Below are positions 15,709-23,484 of a DNA stretch of 36,071 bases, piece after piece. A model generated the notes under the pieces. It searched no databases. It saw only the letters and a program-made list of their open reading frames with translations, and had not been told where the DNA came from. Position numbers and translations under genes: made by a program. Source of the DNA: Aquificales bacterium. Its GTDB lineage: Bacteria; Aquificota; Aquificia; Aquificales; Aquificaceae. The stretch is from NCBI GenBank assembly GCA_027078675.1, contig JALWWX010000232.1, positions 1-36,071 on the forward strand. Direction: 5' to 3'. Numbering within the stretch: position 1 is the stretch's first letter; the number at the start of each line of letters is the position of its first letter.

Positions 15709-16377
15709 TCACTTTAAGACTTTACCTGTTGCTTTGTAAAACACAATAAGATCCAAAGTTGCCATATCCATATTCATTTCTCTGCTAATATCTTCAACCC
15801 TTTTTTCTGTTTCTTCATAAATTTTGGGGGTCAAAGTTTTGAAAGGTTTTATAAGTTTATTGGATACCAGAAACCTTATAACATGTCTGTCAAGTATTGC
15901 TATGTTTTTAAAACCTATATTTCTCAGGAAATGAGAGGCTTCTTTGTAACCCATTCCCTTTATTTTTAATGGGGATGAAGGATTTGCAATAAGCCTTCTT
16001 ATTGTTTTAGGATCTTCTTCCTTTAGAATTTTCAAAAGTTTCTCTATTTTGGATCTTGCCCCTGCAATTCTTTCTGCCCTCTGTTGGGGAAATCTGTGTC
16101 CGTACATTTTGAGTTTATTAGTAAGTTCATCTACACTAAATTTTTTAAACCCCTCTATTCCTATATTTGCTTGTATCCTTATACCCCTTTCCGCGGAGAA
16201 GTTTGCTGTTAAAAGACAAAAAGAAAGCTCAGAGAAGATATCGGCTTTGTATTCTAAGTCTATGTAGGGTTTAAAATTAAATAAGGTCTCTCCCTTTTCT
16301 CCCAGTTTTTTGAATTCTTTTATTCTTTGCCTTATATGTTTATAAACATCAGCTTCTATATTAAAGGGGTTATTCAT
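15709..16377 (-). CDS. ogg: 8-oxoguanine DNA glycosylase/AP lyase, Ogg2 type
   Basis: The enzyme excises 8-oxoguanine and nicks the abasic site. The protein shows the helix-hairpin-helix region LKIKGMGYKEASHFLRNIGF followed by IAILDRHVIRFL. Lys145 and Asp163 are 18 residues apart, as in the archaeal Ogg2 enzymes, and are the likely catalytic pair. YGHRFPQQRAERIAGAR is also typical of Ogg2. At 222 residues it is about normal. The Ogg2 type is common in archaea and thermophilic bacteria. Its ATG lies right behind the porin terminator hairpin, with no Shine-Dalgarno, so its expression may depend on readthrough or a leaderless start. Confidence 0.88.
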   Translation of the reverse strand: MNNPFNIEADVYKHIRQRIKEFKKLGEKGETLFNFKPYIDLEYKADIFSELSFCLLTANFSAERGIRIQANIGIEGFKKFSVDELTNKLKMYGHRFPQQRAERIAGARSKIEKLLKILKEEDPKTIRRLIANPSSPLKIKGMGYKEASHFLRNIGFKNIAILDRHVIRFLVSNKLIKPFKTLTPKIYEETEKRVEDISREMNMDMATLDLIVFYKATGKVLK

Positions 16378-16383
16378 TTATTA

Positions 16384-16410
16384 AAGGGGCGGGACTCCCG
16401 CCCCTTCTTT
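16384..16410 (-). terminator. Rho-independent terminator after the porin gene
   Basis: AAGGGGCGGG and CCCGCCCCTT form a ten-base-pair, GC-rich stem around a three-base loop. On the minus strand it begins a few bases after the porin stop and is followed by TTTAAT, a weak T-run. On the plus strand the T-run is CTTTTG, but no plus-strand gene ends here. It separates the porin from ogg. Confidence 0.7.
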
Positions 16411-16412
16411 TG

Positions 16413-17462
16413 TTAGAACATGGATCTTAGATAAAGGGTGGGTTTTGTATCTACACCTTGAGGTGCGCTGACATTATCTGCACCTACATATATGACAGCT
16501 TTGTGACCTGCAAGATAGTATCCGAGATACACATCTACCCAGCTTTTTGCATCTTGATTGGGTACATTTTCACTAACGTACTTTATAGCAAGCCCAAGTT
16601 GTCCTATACCCACCTTCTGTCCAGACACAATGCTTCCTTGAGCGTAAAGGGTAGTACTTGCATCCTGATTAGCTGGCTTTTTATTTATATAACCTATCTG
16701 AAGGCCAGGCACTACCGCACCGAAGTTTTGCTCCCAGAATAGGTCTGCAGCAATATTTGTTTGCTGTTGACCCCCTATTTCCTCACTTTGATAACCAACA
16801 CCTATGGAGAGGACATTTTTCTTTCCGAGATATGAATCTTTAAGCACGTATCCCTTTTCAGGCTTAAATCCTAACATAGTGGGTGTAAACTGTATCCTTG
16901 CTCCTATAACATTTTTAGGTGCGTTAGTATCAATGGATCCATTACCGTAGGCGAGATGATACTTTAATAGTCCGTCTGCAATATTACCCCATATAACAAG
17001 CTGTCCATCCCTGAACTTGCCATCGGTTCCTAAAACGTAAAATATATCTGTTTCATTATATCCGGTCGGTACTATGTAGCCGTATGATGTTGTGAGGGAG
17101 ATTCTGCTAAAGGGTACCCTGAAGAGACCTGCCTGAATCCTGAATGCATCAGCAAACTTAAGACCAAAGAAGGCATCGGTTACCTTTTCCCTGAAAAGTG
17201 AATCGCCTTCACCTCCCTTGGTGTCAGCATCAATGTTGGTACCAAAGTAAACAATACCGCCTATCTTACCCTTAAAGGTTATCCTTGCACCGTCGATACC
17301 GAATGAAGTACCGTCGTCTCCTAATTCTGCTTTAATTTTCTGTCTGTACATAACATTGAGGTATGAGTTTTCATCAACCCTTATCTTTACAGCTTCTGCT
17401 GGAGAGGGGAGTAGCATACCCGCACCCATTACCGCCGATAGTAGTACGAGACCTTTCTTCAT
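16413..17462 (-). CDS. Outer-membrane beta-barrel porin (OprP/O-like)
   Basis: A 349-residue outer-membrane protein. The signal peptide ends at the cleavage site PSPAEA before VKIRVDE. The rest alternates polar and hydrophobic residues as in a beta-barrel and ends in a terminal phenylalanine (YLRSMF), the usual assembly signal for the BAM complex. Segments such as FKGKIGGIVYFGTNIDAD and FRIQAGLFRVPFSR resemble the phosphate-selective porin (OprP/OprO) family; the true substrate is unknown. It has a near-perfect promoter, AAAGGAGG before the ATG, and its own terminator, so it is probably a major, highly expressed single-gene unit. Confidence 0.82.
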   Translation of the reverse strand: MKKGLVLLSAVMGAGMLLPSPAEAVKIRVDENSYLNVMYRQKIKAELGDDGTSFGIDGARITFKGKIGGIVYFGTNIDADTKGGEGDSLFREKVTDAFFGLKFADAFRIQAGLFRVPFSRISLTTSYGYIVPTGYNETDIFYVLGTDGKFRDGQLVIWGNIADGLLKYHLAYGNGSIDTNAPKNVIGARIQFTPTMLGFKPEKGYVLKDSYLGKKNVLSIGVGYQSEEIGGQQQTNIAADLFWEQNFGAVVPGLQIGYINKKPANQDASTTLYAQGSIVSGQKVGIGQLGLAIKYVSENVPNQDAKSWVDVYLGYYLAGHKAVIYVGADNVSAPQGVDTKPTLYLRSMF

Positions 17463-17497
17463 ATCTAACCCTCCTTTGGTGATTAATTACAGAATGT

Positions 17498-17527
17498 ATT
17501 ATAAACCTTAAAAATTTTTGATGTCAA
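17498..17527 (-). promoter_or_regulatory. Sigma-70 promoter of the porin gene
   Basis: On the minus strand a perfect TTGACA (17527-17522) and a perfect TATAAT (17503-17498) are separated by 18 bases. Transcription would start near 17491, leaving a short leader that contains AAAGGAGG before the ATG at 17462. This is the best consensus promoter in the window. Confidence 0.75.
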
Positions 17528-17535
17528 TAAATTGG

Positions 17536-17563
17536 TTGAAGCAAGGCAATTTTGGTTTATACT
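17536..17563 (+). promoter_or_regulatory. Candidate promoter of rpsU
   Basis: TTGAAG (17536-17541) and TATACT (17558-17563) are separated by 16 bases, and the AAGGAGGTGAT of rpsU follows about 20 bases later. Its -35 box lies only eight bases from the -35 box of the divergent porin promoter. Confidence 0.5.
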
Positions 17564-17597
17564 ATTATTCTGCAGAACTATTAAGGAGGTGATAATA

Positions 17598-17801
17598 TTG
17601 GCAGTTGTAGTAGTAGGTGAGAATGAACCTTTTGAAAAGGTTCTCAGAAGATTCAAAAGAGTTGTAGAGCAAGAGGGTATATTAACAGAGGTAAAAAGAA
17701 GGGAATTTTATGAGAAGCCAAGTCAAAAGAAGAAAAGGAAAGAGAGGGCTATGAGGAAAAGGTTGTTAAAAGCATTGAAAAAGAAGAAAAATATGCTATA
17801 G
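17598..17801 (+). CDS. rpsU: 30S ribosomal protein S21
   Basis: S21 binds near the 3' end of 16S rRNA and helps initiation. The sequence [20 protein letters not shown] followed by [20 protein letters not shown] is typical. The ORF track runs from an upstream start at 17532, but AAGGAGGTGAT at 17583-17593 points to the TTG at 17598, giving 67 residues, the normal S21 length. TTG is an uncommon start for a ribosomal protein. It is a single-gene unit away from the S10 cluster. Its last six bases overlap the convergent PilZ gene. Confidence 0.92.
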   Translation: MAVVVVGENEPFEKVLRRFKRVVEQEGILTEVKRREFYEKPSQKKKRKERAMRKRLLKALKKKKNML

Positions 17802-18875
17802 CTTTCCCATTTTGTATGCTTTCAGAACTTTTTTCTGTTCATTTAATATAAATTTCCTTATTTTATCTTCATAAGCTTTTGGTACATTTAAAAACTTTAC
17901 TCCGATGCATGTTTTTGTGTGTCCTACATTTCTGTTGCGAACTTCTCCTATAAGATTACTTATAGATGTCATTTCAAGGGTGAATTCAACAATTATATAA
18001 TCCTTTTCCTTTACAGGTATATAACCGTCTCTGCAAATTCTTATCCCTGAAGTACTTATGTCTTCAATTATTCCTTCTTCTTCGGGAAAATCTTCCTCCT
18101 TAAACTGAACTTTTATTTTTTCCAAATCAACTTTCTTACCAAGTATCCAGAATCTTACAGGTATATTCACCTTCCATCTCACACCCTCTCTCAGATGCAC
18201 CTTTTCAAGTTTATCCGTGTGTTCCACCACAAGTACCTGTTTTGTGCCTTCCATGTATATGTCCTTGACTGTGAAGTGAGCTACATACTTACCTTCATCT
18301 TCCCTTTGAAATGCAAACTTTATCTCATCACCCTTTTTTACCACAAAGGGCGGTTTGTCAAGAAGAGCGATATGCAACTCTGTTTCCGTTTTGTTCCAAA
18401 CAGCTGCGCTTACCATAAGTTTTCCTACCATTACAAATCCTGTTTGATAAAGATCTATTTCCCTGCTATTTGAGAGAGGTAGGAACCAAGGTATGGTATC
18501 AAAGTGGAGCTTTCTTCTTACAGATGAAATGAGATTTACTTTTTCTATCTCCGCATTTACTATCCTATTAACTACCTTCTCAAACAATGGTTTTGTTTCA
18601 AACACCTTTGTGGCATCGTATCCCATATCTTTTGAATATTTCCAAAGAAGTTCAATTTCTTCATCTGTAAGTCTTGCAGTCTTTGCCTTTTCAATAAATT
18701 CCCTGTGTATTCTTGAGACAGTTAAATATTTTGATATTATATAGGGTATAACGAGAAGTACTACAAATGCAATGAATATTCCTCCTACGACAAAGAGTAT
18801 ATCTTGCAGGCTCGGAGTTTGAAACATATAACGGGTTGCTTCTTTGAAAGTTTCAAACCCTCCCTGGTATTCCAT
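17796..18875 (-). CDS. Membrane-anchored PilZ-domain protein, probable c-di-GMP receptor
   Basis: PilZ domains bind cyclic di-GMP. The 359-residue protein has one membrane segment at about residues 24-50 ([20 protein letters not shown]), a charged linker with [19 protein letters not shown], a YcgR-like beta-domain at about 125-225, and a C-terminal PilZ domain at about 228-350. Both PilZ signatures are present: R-E-G-V-R (229-233) and DISTSG (272-277). It could control motility, pili or secretion. It is the last gene after trxB, 13 bases away, an unexpected place that suggests co-transcription rather than a shared pathway. Its end overlaps rpsU by six bases. Confidence 0.85.
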   Translation of the reverse strand: MEYQGGFETFKEATRYMFQTPSLQDILFVVGGIFIAFVVLLVIPYIISKYLTVSRIHREFIEKAKTARLTDEEIELLWKYSKDMGYDATKVFETKPLFEKVVNRIVNAEIEKVNLISSVRRKLHFDTIPWFLPLSNSREIDLYQTGFVMVGKLMVSAAVWNKTETELHIALLDKPPFVVKKGDEIKFAFQREDEGKYVAHFTVKDIYMEGTKQVLVVEHTDKLEKVHLREGVRWKVNIPVRFWILGKKVDLEKIKVQFKEEDFPEEEGIIEDISTSGIRICRDGYIPVKEKDYIIVEFTLEMTSISNLIGEVRNRNVGHTKTCIGVKFLNVPKAYEDKIRKFILNEQKKVLKAYKMGKL

Positions 18876-18888
18876 TTCAAAGCTCCAT

Positions 18889-19818
18889 TCACGTCCTTAT
18901 ACTGCTCAGATAGGCTTCCGCTTCTATTCCCGCAATACAGCCTTCACCTACCGCAACCGCCACCTGACCCGTAGAACCGCTTCTACAATCTCCCGCAGCA
19001 AATACGCCTTTTATATTTGTTCTCATTCTCTCATCCGTTATTATGTATCCTCTTTCATCCAGATTTATTTTCCCTTTTACAATATCAGTGTTGGGTTCCA
19101 TGCCTATGAAAATAAAAACACCGTTTACTTTAAGTTCTTCATCTGTCTCTTTTTCTTTGTTGAAAAGGATTATTCTTTCTACAAAGTCTTTACCTTCAAT
19201 CCTTTTCACTATTCTATTTGGTAAGAATATAATTTTCTCGTTTGAAAACATTCTTTCTTGAAGGTATTCCCTTGCCCTCAGTTTATCCCTTCTGTGAACT
19301 AAGAAAACCCTTCTGCAGAATTTTGTTAGAAATAAACTTTCCTGAACCGCTGAATCTCCCCCGCCTATCACTGCAACATCCATGCCTTCAAATAAAGGAC
19401 CATCACAAGTGGCACAGTAAGATACTCCCTTGTTAATTAACTCCTGTTCGCCAGGTACATTAAGTTTTCTGTGTTTCACCCCTAATGTTAGTATTACAGA
19501 AAGGGTTTTAATATCTACTTTATCTTTTAAAGTTACTATTTTCTTTTCCCCTTCCATGTATAGGTTAATCGCTTCATTTTTCATTATGTTAAGTCCGAAT
19601 TTTTCAGCTTGCTTTTTCATTCGCTGGGTAAGTTCTTTACCGCTTATTCCATCGGGGAAGCCTGGGTAATTTTCCACGAGGTCGGTTAAGGCTATTTGAC
19701 CTCCCAGGTTTTCCTTTTCAATAAGTAAAGTTTTTATTTTAGCCCTTGCACAGTAAATTCCCGCGGTTAGCCCTGCGGGTCCCCCTCCTACTATTACACA
19801 CTCATAATCATGAGACAT
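18889..19818 (-). CDS. trxB: Thioredoxin reductase
   Basis: A 309-residue FAD enzyme that reduces thioredoxin. The FAD motif is CVIVGGGPAGLTAGIYCARA at the N-terminus, the redox-active pair is in SYCATCDGPLFEG, the second nucleotide motif is AVIGGGDSAVQESLFL, and the C-terminal FAD segment is GVFAAGDCRSG. The second domain has GGGDSA followed by VHRRDKLRA, which suggests NADPH use, though this was not tested. Start ATG 19818 overlaps trxA by 11 bases, so trxA and trxB are coupled. The order arsR-trxA-trxB makes this a thiol redox operon. Confidence 0.93.
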   Translation of the reverse strand: MSHDYECVIVGGGPAGLTAGIYCARAKIKTLLIEKENLGGQIALTDLVENYPGFPDGISGKELTQRMKKQAEKFGLNIMKNEAINLYMEGEKKIVTLKDKVDIKTLSVILTLGVKHRKLNVPGEQELINKGVSYCATCDGPLFEGMDVAVIGGGDSAVQESLFLTKFCRRVFLVHRRDKLRAREYLQERMFSNEKIIFLPNRIVKRIEGKDFVERIILFNKEKETDEELKVNGVFIFIGMEPNTDIVKGKINLDERGYIITDERMRTNIKGVFAAGDCRSGSTGQVAVAVGEGCIAGIEAEAYLSSIRT

Positions 19819-20137
19819 GTCCAGAGACCATTTGCTTTAAGGACTCTTTGGGCTGAACACCTATCCGCGTATCAACCACATCTCCATTTTTAAATAACAT
19901 CACGGTTGGAATAGCCCTTATGCCGTATTTCATAGCTATATTAGGATTTTCATCCGTATTTAATTTGCCTACCTTAAGCTTGCCTTCAAATTCCTCTGCA
20001 AGTTCTTCTATTATAGGAGCTATTATTCTGCACGGTCCACACCACGGCGCCCAGAAATCAACTAATACAGGCTTGTCGGACTCTATAACTTCTGTCTGCC
20101 AATTAGATTCGTCAAGAACTAAGACTTTTCCTGCCAT
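19808..20137 (-). CDS. trxA: Thioredoxin
   Basis: A 109-residue thioredoxin with the classic active site in VDFWAPWCGPCRIIAPIIEE, the cis-proline in IRAIPTVMLFKNG, and DENPNIAMKYG. It reduces protein disulfides in the cytoplasm. AAGGAGG precedes the ATG. Its start lies inside the end of the ArsR-like gene (19-base overlap), and its end overlaps trxB by 11 bases, so the three are translated from one message. Confidence 0.95.
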   Translation of the reverse strand: MAGKVLVLDESNWQTEVIESDKPVLVDFWAPWCGPCRIIAPIIEELAEEFEGKLKVGKLNTDENPNIAMKYGIRAIPTVMLFKNGDVVDTRIGVQPKESLKQMVSGHVS

Positions 20138-20427
20138 GATAATTCCTCCTTAATTAATATGTTGTATAGTTTTTTTACTCTAGGGTCTTTTATATAATAA
20201 CATATAAGTGAACCTTCCCTTCTGCATCCCACTATACCTTTATTTCTTAGTATGGAAAGGTGTTGTGATATGCTCGGCTGTGACATGTCAAGGGTTTCCC
20301 CGAGGTTTTTTACACATTGGGGTCCTTCCATAAGATTAATGATTATCTTTAGCCTTACTGGATGACTGAAAGCTTTAAAAAACTCTGATAATTCTTCAAG
20401 AATCTCTTCATCCTTGCTCATAATCAT
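20119..20427 (-). CDS. ArsR/SmtB-family regulator, possible thiol or sulfide sensor
   Basis: A 102-residue winged-helix protein: FFKAFSHPVRLKIIINLMEG, the recognition-helix region MSQPSISQHLSILRNKGIVG, and the wing CRREGSLICYYI. Three cysteines are present: Cys38 at the start of helix 3 (GPQCVKNLG), Cys68 and Cys76 around the wing. ArsR proteins bind metals or, in the BigR/SqrR group, sense persulfides through cysteines; Cys38 is at the position used by both. Its message continues into trxA and trxB, so it probably controls them. An 18-base palindrome upstream is a candidate operator. AAGGG seven bases before ATG 20427 supports that start. Confidence 0.85.
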   Translation of the reverse strand: MIMSKDEEILEELSEFFKAFSHPVRLKIIINLMEGPQCVKNLGETLDMSQPSISQHLSILRNKGIVGCRREGSLICYYIKDPRVKKLYNILIKEELSWQEKS

Positions 20428-20449
20428 TATTCAACCCTTTTAGCTTATT

Positions 20450-20467
20450 ATTATATCAAAATATAAT
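20450..20467. promoter_or_regulatory. Palindrome upstream of arsR-trxA-trxB, candidate operator
   Basis: ATTATAT and ATATAAT form a perfect seven-base inverted repeat around CAAA. The site lies 23 bases before the regulator's start codon and includes a TATAAT on the minus strand that could be its -10 box. ArsR dimers bind AT-rich imperfect palindromes of this size, so self-repression is plausible; AT-rich palindromes also arise by chance. Confidence 0.45.
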
Positions 20468-20473
20468 CACCTT

Positions 20474-22345
20474 TTATAGATTTTTCAAATATTTGAAAGC
20501 TTTTCTTAGCTCATCTTTGCTGACTTTCTCCTTTGAAAATCTGTCCCTTAAATATACATCTATTATATATTCAACGTATGAATATTCCTTTCTTCCTTTT
20601 AAATAGTCAAGTATCTGAGTAGGTGTTTTATATCTTATATGTGGTCCGAATTTTTTCTCCAGCTTTTTTAATAGATGTAAATAAAGTTTTGTTGATGTTC
20701 TTTTTCTGTCTTTAAGAATTAAGAGCGTAAAAATTGTAGCAATTATAAGGAGCATATAAGGGGAATATTTTTTTATTTCAGTGTTTTTTAACTCCTTAGG
20801 ATTGATAGAATTTAGTATATTTTTTTGATGCTCTGTTGAAAAATTAACTATATTTGAATACCAGAAGAATATAATTGAATCTTTCAATAATTCCAATCTG
20901 CTTACTTCCTTAGTGCCCGGAGGGGTGTAAGGAGGTGTGGTGTCTATTCTTATCCATCTATTGTTTACAAAGGCCTCCACCCATACGTGTGCCATTGAGT
21001 TTTTAACAATATAGTAATTGCCATTCGGATTTTTAATGGCACCCTTAAAGCCCCCTACCACCCTTGCTGGTATATCAAGCAGTCTCAGGAGCAAGGCTGT
21101 TGCGGATGCAAAGTATTCGCAGTTACCCTTTTTTGATACCTTAAGAAAATATTCCAGGGGATCTCCTTCATACTTGGGCAATACTGGTGTGTATTCAAAG
21201 TCTGAGAAAAATTCTTTTACCGCTCTTATTCTATCTTCAATATTTAAGTTTTCTCTCCTTATTTTGTCCGCTATGTCCCTAAGGTAAGGGGAGATATCTT
21301 TGGGAACTTCAAGTAATTTTTTATACTCTTCCCAGCTGATACCGTCTTTAATTTTTTCTGTGTAATAGGCTTTAATCCTTACTGGTGTGTTTATATTTCT
21401 ATCCATCTGGAAGTAAGTACCTACGAATTTCTTTATTTTTCCTTTTAATCCTTCCACCTTTTCTATACCTGTAGGGTAGTCAAGTAAAGGTATGTATTTT
21501 TCTCCGGTGGGGTTCAGAATAATGTAATAAGGATTTCCTCCCTGTGCTATAGGAACCTTCCACTTTTTAAGTTTGGTTTTCCAAATTCCTTTCTCATATG
21601 TGTCAAATACTTGTACTCTCCAATAGGGAGTTTTGCCTTCAAGGTTAAGATTATAAGCTCTTAACACAACACTTTTATCTTGCTGTATTTCTCCTACCTT
21701 TCCTAAGACAACTTCGGAGGATATACCAGTTTTTATCTTTGCTGTTCCTTCCCTCTGTATAAAGCCGAAAACCGGTTGGGGAGTCCTCGGTAATATTATA
21801 AATAGAGGCACAGAAAGTATAAGTGTAAGGATAAACAGGACTATACCAGTACTTAAGTATCTTTTTACCTGATTACTATTAATAAGCATATGACCTGTGT
21901 GTTTTGAGATGTTTAGAAATATAACTGAAGAAACCGCAAGAATTCCGTAGATTAAAAGTATCATAAGAAATGTTATATTCAGATTTAAGACCGTATATAT
22001 TGAGACGGAAAAAAGATTTATAAGTTGTATTTGATATATATCCCTTTCCTTCTTTTCTTCAAGGAGTTTTATTATTAAAGCGAGGATAAGCAGGTTTGAT
22101 ATGGGTTCAAACAGATTTGCTATGTTTATGCTGAGTAAAAGGGGAACCGCGAGGGTAAAGCCTGCTACTGTGAGCAGGGTTTTATTTATATATATCTTAA
22201 ATTTAAAATCGTTCATAAAGGAAAGGAAAATTACTGTTATTAATGAGTAAACGAAAACCGGTGATGCTACATTATAGAGAGAAAATAGGCTGATAAGGGA
22301 TGAACAGTAAGCCAATATCAGGGCAATTTCTTTAGCAGATAACAT
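20474..22345 (-). CDS. Transglutaminase-like membrane protein (TgpA type)
   Basis: A 623-residue protein of the DUF3488/transglutaminase layout. Six or so membrane segments fill residues 5-185, a periplasmic part follows, and the transglutaminase core holds Cys409 in GNCEYFASATALLLR, His453 in MAHVWVEAF and Asp468 in RWIRIDTTPP, the complete catalytic triad. A final membrane segment (MLLIIATIFTLLILK) and a cytoplasmic tail with a helical DUF4129-like region end the protein. TgpA of Pseudomonas is essential and linked to the cell envelope; the reaction is not settled. Such genes often follow a MoxR ATPase and DUF58 gene, but here an HD hydrolase gene overlaps it upstream by 28 bases. Confidence 0.85.
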   Translation of the reverse strand: MLSAKEIALILAYCSSLISLFSLYNVASPVFVYSLITVIFLSFMNDFKFKIYINKTLLTVAGFTLAVPLLLSINIANLFEPISNLLILALIIKLLEEKKERDIYQIQLINLFSVSIYTVLNLNITFLMILLIYGILAVSSVIFLNISKHTGHMLINSNQVKRYLSTGIVLFILTLILSVPLFIILPRTPQPVFGFIQREGTAKIKTGISSEVVLGKVGEIQQDKSVVLRAYNLNLEGKTPYWRVQVFDTYEKGIWKTKLKKWKVPIAQGGNPYYIILNPTGEKYIPLLDYPTGIEKVEGLKGKIKKFVGTYFQMDRNINTPVRIKAYYTEKIKDGISWEEYKKLLEVPKDISPYLRDIADKIRRENLNIEDRIRAVKEFFSDFEYTPVLPKYEGDPLEYFLKVSKKGNCEYFASATALLLRLLDIPARVVGGFKGAIKNPNGNYYIVKNSMAHVWVEAFVNNRWIRIDTTPPYTPPGTKEVSRLELLKDSIIFFWYSNIVNFSTEHQKNILNSINPKELKNTEIKKYSPYMLLIIATIFTLLILKDRKRTSTKLYLHLLKKLEKKFGPHIRYKTPTQILDYLKGRKEYSYVEYIIDVYLRDRFSKEKVSKDELRKAFKYLKNL

Positions 22346-23484
22346 ACCTCTTCCTTTATATAATCCGCGGAATATATTGAGTATCTTTCTATAGGCTTAA
22401 TACTTGAGATAAGCTCTGAAACTTCCTCCGCTGGTACTTCTTTCCCCTTTATGCTTATAAGTATCTTACCTTCGTAAGCTTTCTTCATAACCTTATCAAA
22501 TCTTATAAGCTCCGTATCAAACCTTTCAAGGAGTATGCTTTTAATTTTTTCAAACTCCTCTTTATCCTTTGTTGAGAAAACCTCCCTGAAGTGTTTTCTT
22601 TCAAGTATTCTTTCCGCATGCTTTTTATACCTGCTATCCGTGAAAAGAAGGGATAATATATAGGTATCGTTAAGTTTTATGTAGTTTGAAATATTATTCG
22701 TGTCAAATTTCTTGAATATATCCTTCATAAGATCAAGTATATGAAGGTTCATTATTCTGACAACCTTGTGAAAATACACCTGAAGATACATAAAGTATCT
22801 GCCCACTATAAAGTTTTCCAGGGCGCGGAGTCCACTTACATTTATGCATATCCCTCCTGAATCTCCAATATCTATAGTGTTAAGAAGCCTTTGATAGTCA
22901 AACAGGCCGTACGATACACCACAGAAAAGTGCATCCCTCCTTAAATAATCTATTCTGTCCGCTCCGAATTCACCTGTTATTATATCCGCAAGGATGGATT
23001 CTGTTTCTGTTTCGGGCTTTCCTGTGGCTACCCTTATTATCCTTTCTATATCTTCATCTGTGAACTGAAAGCTTCTTTTTATAATTTCCCCGAGCTGAGT
23101 CTCTTTTATAATCTTACCGGTCATGTGTTCATGATCTTTCTTATCTGGGAGTAACACTTCCGCTGTGTGCGAGAAGGGTGGATGCCCTATGTCATGCAGT
23201 AGGGCGGAAAGTCTTACTATTCTCCTGTAGTACTCCCTATCCGTTTTATCTCTGAATATGTAATCTTTAATTCTTTCATAAATGAGATCCGCCACAAACA
23301 TGACTCCTATTGAGTGTTCAAATCTTGTGTGATGGGCGGAGGGGAAGACAAGGTATGCTCCGCCAAGCTGTTTTATATTCCTGAGCCTTTGAAAAGGAAT
23401 ACTGTCTATTATTGGTAGCTCTTCTGGTAATATGCCTATGAATCCGTAGAGGGGATCAGACAGCTCCTTTGCATAGTGATTCAT
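22318..23484 (-). CDS. HD-domain phosphohydrolase, dGTPase/SAMHD1-like
   Basis: A 388-residue metal-dependent phosphohydrolase. HHTRFEHSIGVMFVADLIYE supplies the first histidine, LSALLHDIGHPPFSHTAEVL is the HD motif, and EFGADRIDYLRRDALFCGVSY supplies the final aspartate; together these form the H...HD...D metal site. This pattern is shared with bacterial dGTP triphosphohydrolases and SAMHD1-like proteins, so a nucleotide substrate is likely but not proven. It overlaps the unknown gene upstream by 29 bases and the TgpA-like gene downstream by 28. Confidence 0.88.
   Translation of the reverse strand: MNHYAKELSDPLYGFIGILPEELPIIDSIPFQRLRNIKQLGGAYLVFPSAHHTRFEHSIGVMFVADLIYERIKDYIFRDKTDREYYRRIVRLSALLHDIGHPPFSHTAEVLLPDKKDHEHMTGKIIKETQLGEIIKRSFQFTDEDIERIIRVATGKPETETESILADIITGEFGADRIDYLRRDALFCGVSYGLFDYQRLLNTIDIGDSGGICINVSGLRALENFIVGRYFMYLQVYFHKVVRIMNLHILDLMKDIFKKFDTNNISNYIKLNDTYILSLLFTDSRYKKHAERILERKHFREVFSTKDKEEFEKIKSILLERFDTELIRFDKVMKKAYEGKILISIKGKEVPAEEVSELISSIKPIERYSIYSADYIKEEVCYLLKKLP

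Noticed and set aside
17532-17597. N-terminal extension of rpsU in the ORF track
   Set aside because: It would place the -10 box and Shine-Dalgarno inside the coding region and adds 22 residues not found in S21; the TTG at 17598 fits better.
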